From assembly GCA_965262785.1 (NCBI GenBank), contig OZ253559.1, forward strand, positions 3,100,001 to 3,164,000: 64,000 nt of DNA. The letters are read 5' to 3'. This DNA comes from G965218495 sp965262785 (GTDB taxonomy: Bacteria; Bacteroidota; Rhodothermia; Rhodothermales; Bin80). How positions within the stretch are numbered: the stretch's first letter is position 1; each line of letters begins with the position of its first letter. A program made the position numbers and the translations under genes. The notes beneath the pieces are model-generated. The model saw nothing but the letters and a program-made list of their open reading frames with translations, was not told the origin of the DNA and did not search any database. This document shows positions 9,701 through 16,778 of the stretch, piece by piece.

Positions 9701-10072
9701 GAAGAGCTGAGCCGCCAAAGCGCGCTAGCTCAGCGGCTTGCGGGCGACCTCAACAAGATCGCTGCGCAGATGGAAGAATCGGTGCAACAGCTCGGAGCCT
9801 TCGGCGCGAGCCGTGAGCTTAGAGAGCGGCAGCAACAGATCCTCACGCGTCTCTTGGATGCCTCGCGCGCCATGCAGGAACGGGGCAAACAGCGCAGGCG
9901 AGAAGGACATACGGGAGAGCGAATCGTTCGTGCGGGCCCGGATGCACTGGACGCGTCACGACCGGACGAGGTGCTCCGCCGCGCGCTCCTGGATGCCTTG
10001 GAGAGCGGGTATGCGCCCGACTACCAGGAGCTCATTCGTCGTTACTTTGAGCTGCTTCAGCAGAAGAAGTGA
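6707..10072 (+). CDS. DUF4175 family membrane protein with giant Gln/Met/Glu-rich coiled coil
   Basis: A 1121-residue protein. Residues about 20-90 hold two or three membrane helices, and another hydrophobic segment (LASMPVAGLLLFLIAA) lies near 165. A beta-rich extracytoplasmic-looking part follows to about residue 500, with PPTVTIREPAADATLDLD-type Ig-like strands. From about 510 to 1110 it is an extremely long coiled coil dominated by Q, M, E and R (many QQMQQM and QMQ runs). This layout matches the DUF4175 family of Bacteroidota and related phyla, whose function is unknown. In many genomes such genes sit near BatA/MoxR-type loci; none is here. Inference: an envelope scaffold or tether. Its 3' end overlaps the convergent DCC gene by 41 bases. 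Confidence 0.85.
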   Translation: MSEETRHLLVILRGRLQAAARQITVANLAYSSLLTAGIVATLLLVLVGVEALFWVAVAWRSLFFWLLVLALGGLTIALVARPLLRLLGMLPHPPDRQVAQHVSHRYPELEDRLLNLLDLGEGRASAAPAPLVDGAVRMLHERVNGIPLEDATSFKPVRRMGRLASMPVAGLLLFLIAAPTSFLDASHRLFSPGVFFVRPASFALIVSPGDTTIVRGEALVITATATGINVPTSAVLQADRAQPATLAADASGRFSYEMVNVREAFRYRIQAGAITTSWFGIEVIERPVVRSLQVELVAPAYTGLPVQVLPPGTGDIFALPGTEAKLKVRGGEARAYLVFASGPVDTLSKGAIAEGSFNVREKDTYHVLLENEAGIRNHDPIVYQVTPLADLPPTVTIREPAADATLDLDIQATVLLQLSDDFGFRDLNLWWRLAESRYNEVMSEPVAMALPLARPRELDQHLEFYWDLRLTTGLDIVPGDVIEYYAEVRDNDVISGYKSARSAVHRLRLPSVSERYDRLSDTQQDTESEMASLLEESDRIRAQFEEVRDELRRKQQGDWDDKRQLERVADAQKALEERVEGLASTMEETAEDMQDLVSDETLEMFEELQQVTEEINSPELMEAMQKLQQAIEELNPREMQMALEKFGFNEEMYRDRLERALELFRNFQVQQKLEEAANRAENLASEQEQLDQEIGEDPDAAQQERDALAEQQMRSKEEMEALESKMEEIARRMDEMRNAPTEAMDQLSDETAAQELPMEMQENAEQMQAGQMQEAQRGQRQMQQSLQQLQQDLESMLGGMQGSQMQINFAALQRLLSDILYLSHDQEALRRQVTAAATDSPLLREFAQQQSVMRDGLTAVADSLQSLARQIPQMTREVQTQTGTALLAMENAIAAMVARSGSQAAQEQLTSMTNLNELALLLSDLMDQLMNSPSNNSAGGMSMSEMIQQMQQMASQQQQLNQQIQEMLGQMQGQRLTPDMQARMQQMASQQQAIKKQLEELSRQSALAQRLAGDLNKIAAQMEESVQQLGAFGASRELRERQQQILTRLLDASRAMQERGKQRRREGHTGERIVRAGPDALDASRPDEVLRRALLDALESGYAPDYQELIRRYFELLQQKK

Positions 10073-10412
10073 CGCGGCAGGCCGTACAGCCAAACCATGC
10101 GTAGCGGCGCCGGGCAACGAATCGGTATGCCGCATCGCGCCAACGGCGCGGCACCGCCGCAAGGATCCATGCCAGTGGCCGCAGCCCAGGAAGGTGCCGA
10201 AGGACTCTAAGTACAGCGTCCGAAGCGCGCCACACGCCGGAAGCATCCGCCAGCACAAGTCCATCGCTCTTGTGAAAGCCGGCCTCCTCCATGGGGCGGG
10301 TGCAAACCCGCTGCGCCCTATCGAGTCGGCGCACCCAACGGACGCACCACTGGCACAGGTTGCATGTACCATCGAAATAGATAGTCACAAAACGGCTTTG
10401 AGGCACAGCCAC
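10032..10412 (-). CDS. Thiol-disulfide oxidoreductase DCC family protein (DUF393)
   Basis: A 126-residue protein with the family signature DGTCNLC (Asp14-Gly-x-Cys17-x-x-Cys20), followed by the conserved region where a sequence near residue 57 (ASGVWRASDAVLRVLRHL) and the end AYRFVARRRYAWFG match DCC proteins. The motif gives the predicted thiol-disulfide oxidoreductase; partners are unknown. The GTG at 10412 is the first start; a GTG at 10388 giving MTIYFDGTCNLC is equally family-like. The C terminus overlaps the end of the DUF4175 gene by 41 bases on the opposite strand. The start lies only 5 bases from the original chrA start codon on the other strand, so the two genes shared a very compact divergent promoter before the IS insertion. 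Confidence 0.85.
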   Translation of the reverse strand: MAVPQSRFVTIYFDGTCNLCQWCVRWVRRLDRAQRVCTRPMEEAGFHKSDGLVLADASGVWRASDAVLRVLRHLPGLRPLAWILAAVPRRWRDAAYRFVARRRYAWFGCTACRVTSSAEAAQSNDE

Positions 10413-10417
10413 ACGCT

Positions 10418-10437
10418 ATGAAGTCTGAGCGTCTTGG
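10418..10437 (+). pseudogene. chrA: First 20 bases of the interrupted chrA gene
   Basis: The sequence beginning with ATG at 10418 encodes MKSERL plus two bases and then meets the left inverted repeat of the IS element at 10438. Joining base 10437 directly to base 12530 (removing the element and one TTGG copy) gives an open frame reading MKSERLGPLVRLFLKLGF, which continues without a break into the ChrA body. This identifies the original start of chrA. Confidence 0.85.
10434..10437. repeat. Target-site duplication TTGG (left copy)
   Basis: TTGG directly precedes the left inverted repeat; the second copy is at 12526-12529 directly after the right repeat. A 4-base duplication is on the short side for this IS family, so the exact length is judged from this one insertion only. 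Confidence 0.75.
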
Positions 10438-10454
10438 CGGAAGTTTGTCACTTT
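10438..10454 (+). repeat. Left terminal inverted repeat of the IS1634-type element
   Basis: CGGAAGTTTGTCACTTT; the reverse complement of 12509-12525 differs at a single position (G to C at the sixth base). Confidence 0.85.
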
Positions 10455-10645
10455 TGCCGAGGGACGAGGTGTGGGCACGGTTAAAATAGGCGACTTTAAC
10501 TCGATTATCATCTAGTACTCATAGGGTTTATAACCGTTATTATTGATGAAGTCTGTTGTAGTGCTATTTTAGTGTTATTCATCAATACTTCACACAGGCA
10601 ACGCCCCCACCCGCTATATTGGGCGCAGGCCAATACGACTGCGCC

Positions 10646-12433
10646 GTGTACATCCGCAGGAGAGTCTACAAGCTCAAAGATGCAACGCAACGCACCGGAT
10701 ACGGACTGCTCGAATGCCGACGTGTCAATGGCCAGCCCAATCAAAAAACCATCCTGAACCTTGGACAGGACTTTGACATTGCCGAAGCCGACTGGCCCAC
10801 CGTAACCAAGCGGGTTGAGCTGGCACTGCGCGGACAGCGCGCACTACCGCTGGAGGATGAGAAGATCGAATGCGCCGTGGACGAGATCGTGCGCCGGCTG
10901 CGTGAGAAGGACTACGATGTGGACGCCGGACGCGACGACCGCGACGCCATCATTACCGACGCAGTGCATCATCCGGATACACGCACGGTCGGCGGCGAGC
11001 GCGTATGCCTGCAAGCCTTGGAGCAACTCGGCTTCACGGCGCTGCTACGCGCGCTGGGCATGCGAGAAGATGCTATTCGCATGGCCCTGGTTCTGGTGGT
11101 TGGGCGCATGTTGTCGCCCGGAAGTGAGGCGCATACGTACCAGTGGATGATGAAGGCCTCCGCCATTTTGGAGCTGGTGCAGCTGGAGGCCCCGTGCGCA
11201 AGTACGCTGTACCGGGTAGGCGATCGGCTGTATGCGCTGCGCGAAGCGCTTATGGACGGACTCTATGGCAATGCGCAGCGGCTGTTGGGCTTTAGTGAGA
11301 CGCTCATCTTGTATGATCTGACCAACACATTCTACACGGGTCGCAAGAAAGGCGCGCTCCTGGCGTATGGACGAAGCAAGGAAAAGCGATCGGATTGTCC
11401 GTTGGTGACGTTGGCCTTAATGCTGGACGCGTCCGGCTTTGTGCGTGGCGCAGCCGTCCTTGCTGGCAATGCCAGCGAACCAAAGACGCTTCAACAGGCC
11501 ATGGAGCGGCTCAATGGCGCTCGTGCGACCGTCATCATGGACGCGGGCATAGCCACGCGCGCCAATGTGGCGTACTTGCGGTCGAAGGGACTGGATTGGA
11601 TCTGTGTGCAGCGCACGCAGGCGCCGCCACCCCCTGAACGCGCGCCGGAGGAGTGCTGGAATACACAAAGCGGGGTCTCCATCAAAGCCTGGCGCCTGGA
11701 GCAGCAAGAGGGAACGCTGCAAGTCTACCTGCATAGCGAGGCACGCAAGGCCACCGGTGATCGCATACTGAACACCAGGCGCGCAAAGTTCGAGGCTGCG
11801 CTGAAAACCCTGCACGAGGGACTCTCCAAGCCCCGCTGCGTCAAGGAATACGACAAGGTGCAACGCAGACTCGGTCGCGAGCTCGAAAGGCATAAGCGCG
11901 TCTCGTACCAGTACAAGATCGATGTCTTGCGCAAAAAGGACAGTACGCACGCGAAGGCGGTCACCTTTACGCACCTGTCTGCGTTTGAGCAGCAGACGCA
12001 AGCATCGGGCGGCTACATCCTGCATACCAGCCACACGGACTGGTCTGCCTCGCAAATCGCACGCACATACTGGAAGCTTGCAGACATCGAGCGCACGTTT
12101 CGTTCGCTGAAGTCCGAGTTGGGCATGCGTCCCCTATACCACAGCAAGGATGAGCGCATCCGGACACACATCTTCCTCTCGGTACTGGCCTATCAGGCGG
12201 TGCAACTCATTCGCACGAAGCTGAAGCAGTATGACCTCCACAGCAGCTGGACCACGCTGCAGTTTGAGCTGAACCGGTGGCACCGGATCACGACCGTATT
12301 GCCAACAGACCGGCGCTCCTGCATTCTGTTGAAGAAGGATGCAGACCAAGGTCCGCTCCAGCGCCAGATCGCCATGATTATGGGCCTCAAGCCTCACAAC
12401 TACACCTACAAGGCGCACACAAAACGACCCTGA
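10646..12433 (+). CDS. IS1634 family transposase
   Basis: A DDE transposase of about 595 residues in the IS1634 branch of the IS4 superfamily. First acidic residue in LILYDLTNTFYTG, second in VIMDAGIATRAN, and the third in YWKLADIERTFRSLKSELGMRP, which carries the Y-x2-R-x3-E-x6-K-like signature of the superfamily. An HIFLSVLAYQAVQLI helix follows as in family members. I chose the GTG at 10646, which gives the family-like opening MYIRRRVYK; a TTG at 10619 would add nine residues. No stop, frameshift or missing catalytic residue is seen, so the gene appears functional. It cuts and joins its element, here having landed in chrA in the same orientation. Confidence 0.93.
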   Translation: MYIRRRVYKLKDATQRTGYGLLECRRVNGQPNQKTILNLGQDFDIAEADWPTVTKRVELALRGQRALPLEDEKIECAVDEIVRRLREKDYDVDAGRDDRDAIITDAVHHPDTRTVGGERVCLQALEQLGFTALLRALGMREDAIRMALVLVVGRMLSPGSEAHTYQWMMKASAILELVQLEAPCASTLYRVGDRLYALREALMDGLYGNAQRLLGFSETLILYDLTNTFYTGRKKGALLAYGRSKEKRSDCPLVTLALMLDASGFVRGAAVLAGNASEPKTLQQAMERLNGARATVIMDAGIATRANVAYLRSKGLDWICVQRTQAPPPPERAPEECWNTQSGVSIKAWRLEQQEGTLQVYLHSEARKATGDRILNTRRAKFEAALKTLHEGLSKPRCVKEYDKVQRRLGRELERHKRVSYQYKIDVLRKKDSTHAKAVTFTHLSAFEQQTQASGGYILHTSHTDWSASQIARTYWKLADIERTFRSLKSELGMRPLYHSKDERIRTHIFLSVLAYQAVQLIRTKLKQYDLHSSWTTLQFELNRWHRITTVLPTDRRSCILLKKDADQGPLQRQIAMIMGLKPHNYTYKAHTKRP

Positions 12434-12453
12434 AATGGTAGTGCTATAGAAAA

Positions 12454-12478
12454 AGACAGTTTTCGTAAGTGACTGTCT
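12454..12478 (+). other. Hairpin after the transposase gene
   Basis: AGACAGT (12454-12460) pairs with ACTGTCT (12472-12478) across an 11-base loop. It lies 20 bases after the transposase stop and may end transcription or block readthrough into chrA; there is no T-tract, so a terminator role is only a guess. Confidence 0.4.
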
Positions 12479-12508
12479 GAAGGGTACTTACTGGCTCTTG
12501 GAAAAAAT

Positions 12509-12525
12509 AAAGTGACAAAGTTCCG
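12509..12525 (-). repeat. Right terminal inverted repeat of the IS1634-type element
   Basis: Mirror of 10438-10454, ending in TTCCG, followed at once by the second TTGG copy (12526-12529). Confidence 0.85.
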
Positions 12526-13637
12526 TTGGCCCCCTTGTACGCCTCTTCTTGAAGCTGGGCTTCATCGGCTTTGGCGGGCCTGCAGCGGTCATCGCCATGA
12601 TGGAAGACGAAATCGTTACGCGGCGCAGGTGGCTGACGCGCGAACACTATCTCGACCTCGTCGGTGCCACCAACCTGATACCGGGCCCCAATTCCACCGA
12701 GGTGGCAATGCATGTGGGCTACGAGCGCGCCGGGTTTAGTGGACTGCTAACCGCAGGAAGCTGTTTCATTCTACCCGCTGCGCTTATGACCGGCACACTG
12801 GGTTGGCTGTATGCCAGCTATGGCACGTTGCCTCAGGTGGAACCTTTTCTGGTCGGTATCAAGCCGGCAGTAATAGCAGTCATACTGGGAGCGCTATGGC
12901 GCCTGGGTAAGGCGGCGATCAAGAGCACTTCGCTAGTCCCTATCGGCCTTGGCATTCTGGCCGCGCTTTTGCTCGGGGTCACACCAATTGTGGCGCTCCT
13001 TGGCGGGGGTGCACTTGGCTTGGTATGGCTGCGTCTCTACGCCAAGCGGTCACCCACGACCAATCTGCTCAGCCTGATTGCGCCGGCCTGGCTGTGGCAG
13101 GCGTCTTCGCAGGAAGTCCCACTTTGGAAGCTGGGCCTCTTTTTCCTGAAGGTGGGAAGTGTATTGTATGGCAGTGGCTATGTGCTTGTGGCCTTTCTGG
13201 AGGGGGACCTGGTTCAGAACTACCAGTGGCTTACGCAGCAGCAACTCCTTGACGCCGTCGCTATCGGACAGGTCACGCCGGGCCCGGTGCTGACTACAGC
13301 GACATTTATCGGTGTTCTGCTGGGCGGGGTGCCCGGCGGCGCGCTGGCAACGCTGGCGATTTTTCTGCCGTCGTTTGTATTCGTGCTACTGCTGAATCCC
13401 ATAATCCCGAAGCTGCGCCAATCGGCTGTGATGGGCTCATTTCTGGATGCGATCAACGTGAGTGCTGTGGCCTTGATGCTTTTTGTTACAATCAGGCTCG
13501 GGGTCGGCGTCCTTACCGGATGGCAGCCTTGGCTGGTGTTCGGGCTCGCGGCGTTGGCGGTGTTCCGCTACCGGGTAAGCGCGGCCTGGCTGGTGATGGG
13601 AAGCTGCGCACTGGGATACGGATTTAGCGTTCTGTAG
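12526..13637 (+). pseudogene. chrA: Chromate transporter ChrA, body of the IS-interrupted gene
   Basis: ChrA is an inner-membrane CHR-family carrier that exports chromate. The frame holds two CHR halves with the paired motifs LKLGFIGFGGPAA / ATNLIPGPNSTE and FLKVGSVLYGSGY / IGQVTPGPVLTTATFIG, and about ten to twelve hydrophobic segments, so the body is complete. What is missing is the native start, which sits at 10418 on the other side of the IS. In this frame the IS end supplies a stop at 12513-12515. Residual expression could only begin at internal codons such as TTG 12549, which is within the first conserved helix, or the ATG pair near 12597. I consider the gene inactivated or nearly so. 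The transposase points the same way and could supply readthrough transcription. Confidence 0.85.
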
Positions 13638-13686
13638 GGAGCACGCAGTGAATTAGCTTTGGGCCAACTCATCCGGGCGGCCGACT

Positions 13687-14502
13687 CTATGGAACAGTCA
13701 CGCGCGTAAATCTCTGGCGACGCCCTGCCTCATATGATGATTCAGAGCGGCTGTATCGCCACTCTTCCAGCACCATGTTTCCCGGGTAGAGATCTACGAC
13801 ATTAAACGCATTCAGCCCAGCCTGCGGGTCACGATATCGACCGCTGGCGGCCGTTCCTGCAAGGGCCACAACCATCCTTCGCCCCTCGATCTCCACCGTG
13901 TGTACCAGCGACAGGTGCCAGTGCCCGCAAAGGATCAGGTCCACACCGACCCGTGCAGCGGCGGAAAGGACTAGCTCTGCACCTACGGCAACGTCTCGCT
14001 GGAAAGGCATACCCACATCCGCCAGCGGGTGATGTACTGCCAGCACTTTGAAGGTCCCCTTGGACTTGGCATCAAAGTGTGCGCTAATGCTGCGGGCATG
14101 CTGTGGCGTGCACCGACCCCGCTGAATGGTCCAAGGCGTAGACGTGTTCAGGCCTAGTACCGATACGCCGGGCCCCTCCCATGAGGGGCATAAGTCCCTG
14201 CCAATCATGCGTTTGAATCGCCCAAGCGGCGCCGCCACCCGCATCCAAGGCCGGTACATCCACGAATACAGGTCGTGATTGCCTGGGATAACCAACAGTG
14301 GCGCTTCAACGGAAGCCAACCACGCGGCCACGTGCCGGTATTGCCAGCGGTGCGCTCGCTGGACCAAGTCTCCTGTGACCGCTACGAGGTCCGCGCCAGC
14401 AGCGTTTACGCTGCGAAGGAGTGTTTTCTCAATCCCCGCACAAGCTAGTCGGCCTACATGAATATCCGACAGGTGGACTATCCTGCAGAGGGGCCTGGCC
14501 AC
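13687..14502 (-). CDS. Calcineurin-like metallophosphoesterase
   Basis: A 271-residue phosphoesterase with all five metal-site blocks: DIHVGR (Asp13, His15), GDLVQ, GNHDLYS, HHPLAD and GHWHLS. The family hydrolyses phosphodiesters (for example CpdA on cyclic AMP or UDP-sugar hydrolases); the substrate here is not decided by sequence. Its start is only 3 bases after the stop of the E2 gene, making it the last gene of the pyruvate dehydrogenase operon. No signal peptide is seen, so it should be cytoplasmic. A link to pyruvate metabolism is suggested only by position. Confidence 0.88.
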   Translation of the reverse strand: MARPLCRIVHLSDIHVGRLACAGIEKTLLRSVNAAGADLVAVTGDLVQRAHRWQYRHVAAWLASVEAPLLVIPGNHDLYSWMYRPWMRVAAPLGRFKRMIGRDLCPSWEGPGVSVLGLNTSTPWTIQRGRCTPQHARSISAHFDAKSKGTFKVLAVHHPLADVGMPFQRDVAVGAELVLSAAARVGVDLILCGHWHLSLVHTVEIEGRRMVVALAGTAASGRYRDPQAGLNAFNVVDLYPGNMVLEEWRYSRSESSYEAGRRQRFTRVTVP

Positions 14503-14505
14503 CGA

Positions 14506-15735
14506 CTACATTAGCAACAAAAGCGGCTCTTCCAGATATCCGCGCAGCGTACCCATAAAGCGGGCACCCAGCGCGCCATCCACTACGCGGTGGTCGCACG
14601 AAAGCGTAATCTTCATACGCTTGCCCGGCACAACCTTCCCGCCCTCGACTACGGGCACGTCACGGATCGCTCCGATGGCCAAGATGCAGGCATTAGGCGG
14701 ATTGATGATGGCCGTGAATTGCTCAATGCCAAACATGCCGAGGTTACTGGTCGTAAAGGTTGAGCCCTCCATTTCCTCCGGCTTAAGCTGTCGGCTACGG
14801 GCGCGCATGGCCAGCTCGGCCGTCTCTCTGGCGATGTCGGACAGCCCTTTCTGGTTAGCGCCCCGCACGACGGGCGTCACCAAGCCCTCTTCTATCGCCA
14901 CTGCAATACCTATGTCTATAGCGCTGTGCTGCCTTATCTCATTGTGCTCGAGGACATACGAGCTGTTTACCATTGGGTGCTGTGCCAAGGCGGCGCCACA
15001 GGCCTTCGTCATCAAGTCGTTGTAGGACACCTTGGTGCTCTGATTCTTTTCTGCTTGCTTATTCAGGCGCTGACGTGCTGCGACGGCCTGCTGCATGTCC
15101 ACATCCACGCTGAGGTAGAAGTGCGGGGCAGTGAACTTGCTCTGAGCCAGACGCCGCGCGATGGTTTTGCGCATCTGGGTGATGCGCACCGACTCGTAGC
15201 TGCGATCCAACGCAGGCATCAGGGTGGCCGGGGCTGGCCGGGCAAGCTCTGCGACGATGTCGCGCTTGACGATACGTCCTTCAGGCCCCGACCCCTGGAG
15301 GCGCTCAAGTTTGAGACCGTGGTCCGCCGCCATGCTCCGGGCTAGCGGCGAGACCTTGAGTCTTCCCGAAGCGGCAGGCTCCGCCGACTCAGGCAGAGTC
15401 GTAGGCCCAGATGAGGATTCCGACACAGCTGCGGCCGCAGGCGCCTCGGATGCGCCGCTGTGCTGCGCAAGAAATGCCTCAACGTCTTCCCCTTTTGTGC
15501 CGAGCACCGCGATGAGCGCGCCGATGGGCAGTGCCTCCCCTTCGGCAGCCACCTTACGCAGGAGAACGCCGTCGTCATAGGCCTCGATATCCATCGTGGC
15601 CTTGTCCGTTTCAACCTGCGCAATGATGTCGCCGGCTGAAATATCCGCCCCTTCTTCCACGCTCCACTGGATCAGGACACCCTCCTCCATGGTGTCCGTC
15701 ATCTTGGGCATCTCTACGGCTATTGGCATACTCAC
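14506..15735 (-). CDS. pdhC: Pyruvate dehydrogenase E2, dihydrolipoamide acetyltransferase
   Basis: E2 forms the core of the pyruvate dehydrogenase complex and transfers acetyl groups to coenzyme A. Domains in order: one lipoyl domain (residues about 1-80, lipoyl lysine in VETDKATMDIEAY at Lys45), an Ala/Ser-rich linker, the E1/E3-binding domain (SPLARSMAADHGLKLERLQ), a second linker, and the acetyltransferase domain with catalytic His382 and Asp386 in CDHRVVDG. At 409 residues with a single lipoyl domain it is of common bacterial size. The MPIAVEMP start (second Met, residue 3) is an alternative. It lies 23 bases after E1 beta. The E3 subunit gene is not in the window. Confidence 0.96.
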   Translation of the reverse strand: MSMPIAVEMPKMTDTMEEGVLIQWSVEEGADISAGDIIAQVETDKATMDIEAYDDGVLLRKVAAEGEALPIGALIAVLGTKGEDVEAFLAQHSGASEAPAAAAVSESSSGPTTLPESAEPAASGRLKVSPLARSMAADHGLKLERLQGSGPEGRIVKRDIVAELARPAPATLMPALDRSYESVRITQMRKTIARRLAQSKFTAPHFYLSVDVDMQQAVAARQRLNKQAEKNQSTKVSYNDLMTKACGAALAQHPMVNSSYVLEHNEIRQHSAIDIGIAVAIEEGLVTPVVRGANQKGLSDIARETAELAMRARSRQLKPEEMEGSTFTTSNLGMFGIEQFTAIINPPNACILAIGAIRDVPVVEGGKVVPGKRMKITLSCDHRVVDGALGARFMGTLRGYLEEPLLLLM

Positions 15736-15758
15736 TACGTCCTTATTCGCGTGTGCGG

Positions 15759-16742
15759 TTAGTCTAAGTACATCACATCGCGGCAGGCCCGATACGTGTC
15801 TTCCGCGCTTGGCAGATAATACGCCATCAGATTCTTCGCATAAGGGGCGGGGGTATCTTTTGCAGTGATCCGCCGGATCGGTGCATCCAAGTAGTCAAAG
15901 CAGCGCGACTGGATCTGGAATGCGATTTCGGACGACACACTGGCAAACGGGTTGCTTTCGTCTACAATCACCAGGCGATTCGTCTTCTTCACTGAACCGA
16001 CTACTGTTTCCCAGTCGAACGGACGAATCGTGCGCGGATCTATGACCTCAGCATAGTACCCGTCGGCCTCCAGCATCTCGGCAGCCTCCATGGCACGCCA
16101 ATAGCTCTTGTTGTGCGCCACGATGGTGACCGCATCCCCTTCGCGCGCAATTCGCGCCTTGCCGATTGGGATCAGGTAGTCTTGTTCCTCAGACACCTCC
16201 CCCCGCATCCCATACATGAATTCGCTTTCGAGAAATACTACTGGGTCGTTGTCCCTGATGGCTGACTTCAGCAGCCCCTTTGCGTCATCCGGGTTGGATA
16301 TGGAAACCACCTTCAGCCCCGGAAAGCAGCTGTAAATCGACTCTACCGAAGAGTTGTGCGTCGCAGCCAGCTGCCCGGCTGCCCCGTTGGGGCCTCGAAA
16401 CACGATCGGAAAGCTGAACAGGCCGCCCGACATGTACCGAATCTTCGCCGCATTGTTGATGATTTGATCAATGGCTACAAAAGCGAAGTTCCACGTCATG
16501 AATTCAATAACGGGCCGCAGTCCGTTCATCGCGGCTCCCACGCCCAAGCCCGCAAAACCGCTTTCACTGATCGGCGTATCGATCACGCGCTCGGACCCGA
16601 ACCGATCCCGCATGCCTTCGCTCACCTTATAGGCACCGTTGTATTCCGCGACCTCCTCCCCCATAAGAAACACGTCTGCATCCCGGTCCATCTCTTCTAC
16701 CAGGGCCGCCCGGACCGCTTCGCGCAACTGCAGAATGGCCAT
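15759..16742 (-). CDS. pdhB: Pyruvate dehydrogenase E1 component, beta subunit
   Basis: The 327-residue beta subunit contributes the GEEVAEYNGAYKVS region with the glutamate that activates thiamine diphosphate, the ISESGFAGLGVGAAMNGLRPV block, and a transketolase C-terminal domain with EVIDPRTIRPFDWE. Together with the alpha subunit it decarboxylates pyruvate and reductively acetylates the E2 lipoyl arm. The gene starts 36 bases after the alpha stop and ends 23 bases before E2, consistent with one operon read from 17903 down to 13687. Confidence 0.96.
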   Translation of the reverse strand: MAILQLREAVRAALVEEMDRDADVFLMGEEVAEYNGAYKVSEGMRDRFGSERVIDTPISESGFAGLGVGAAMNGLRPVIEFMTWNFAFVAIDQIINNAAKIRYMSGGLFSFPIVFRGPNGAAGQLAATHNSSVESIYSCFPGLKVVSISNPDDAKGLLKSAIRDNDPVVFLESEFMYGMRGEVSEEQDYLIPIGKARIAREGDAVTIVAHNKSYWRAMEAAEMLEADGYYAEVIDPRTIRPFDWETVVGSVKKTNRLVIVDESNPFASVSSEIAFQIQSRCFDYLDAPIRRITAKDTPAPYAKNLMAYYLPSAEDTYRACRDVMYLD

Positions 16743-16778
16743 ATCAGGTATTCATTGATTCAATTGAACTCTTTCCCG

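Larger units (their letters stand above)
10438..12525 (+). mobile_element. IS1634-type insertion sequence, about 2.09 kb, inside chrA
   Basis: The element is bounded by imperfect terminal inverted repeats (16 of 17 bases match: left 10438-10454 starting CGGAAGTTTGTC, right 12509-12525) and flanked by TTGG duplications. It holds one intact transposase gene. Its left noncoding part (10455-10645) and right part (12434-12508) contain a direct copy of GTAGTGCTAT each (10558-10567 and 12438-12447), possibly transposase-binding sites. Because the ends, duplication and transposase are intact, the insertion looks fairly recent and the element may be active. Confidence 0.88.
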
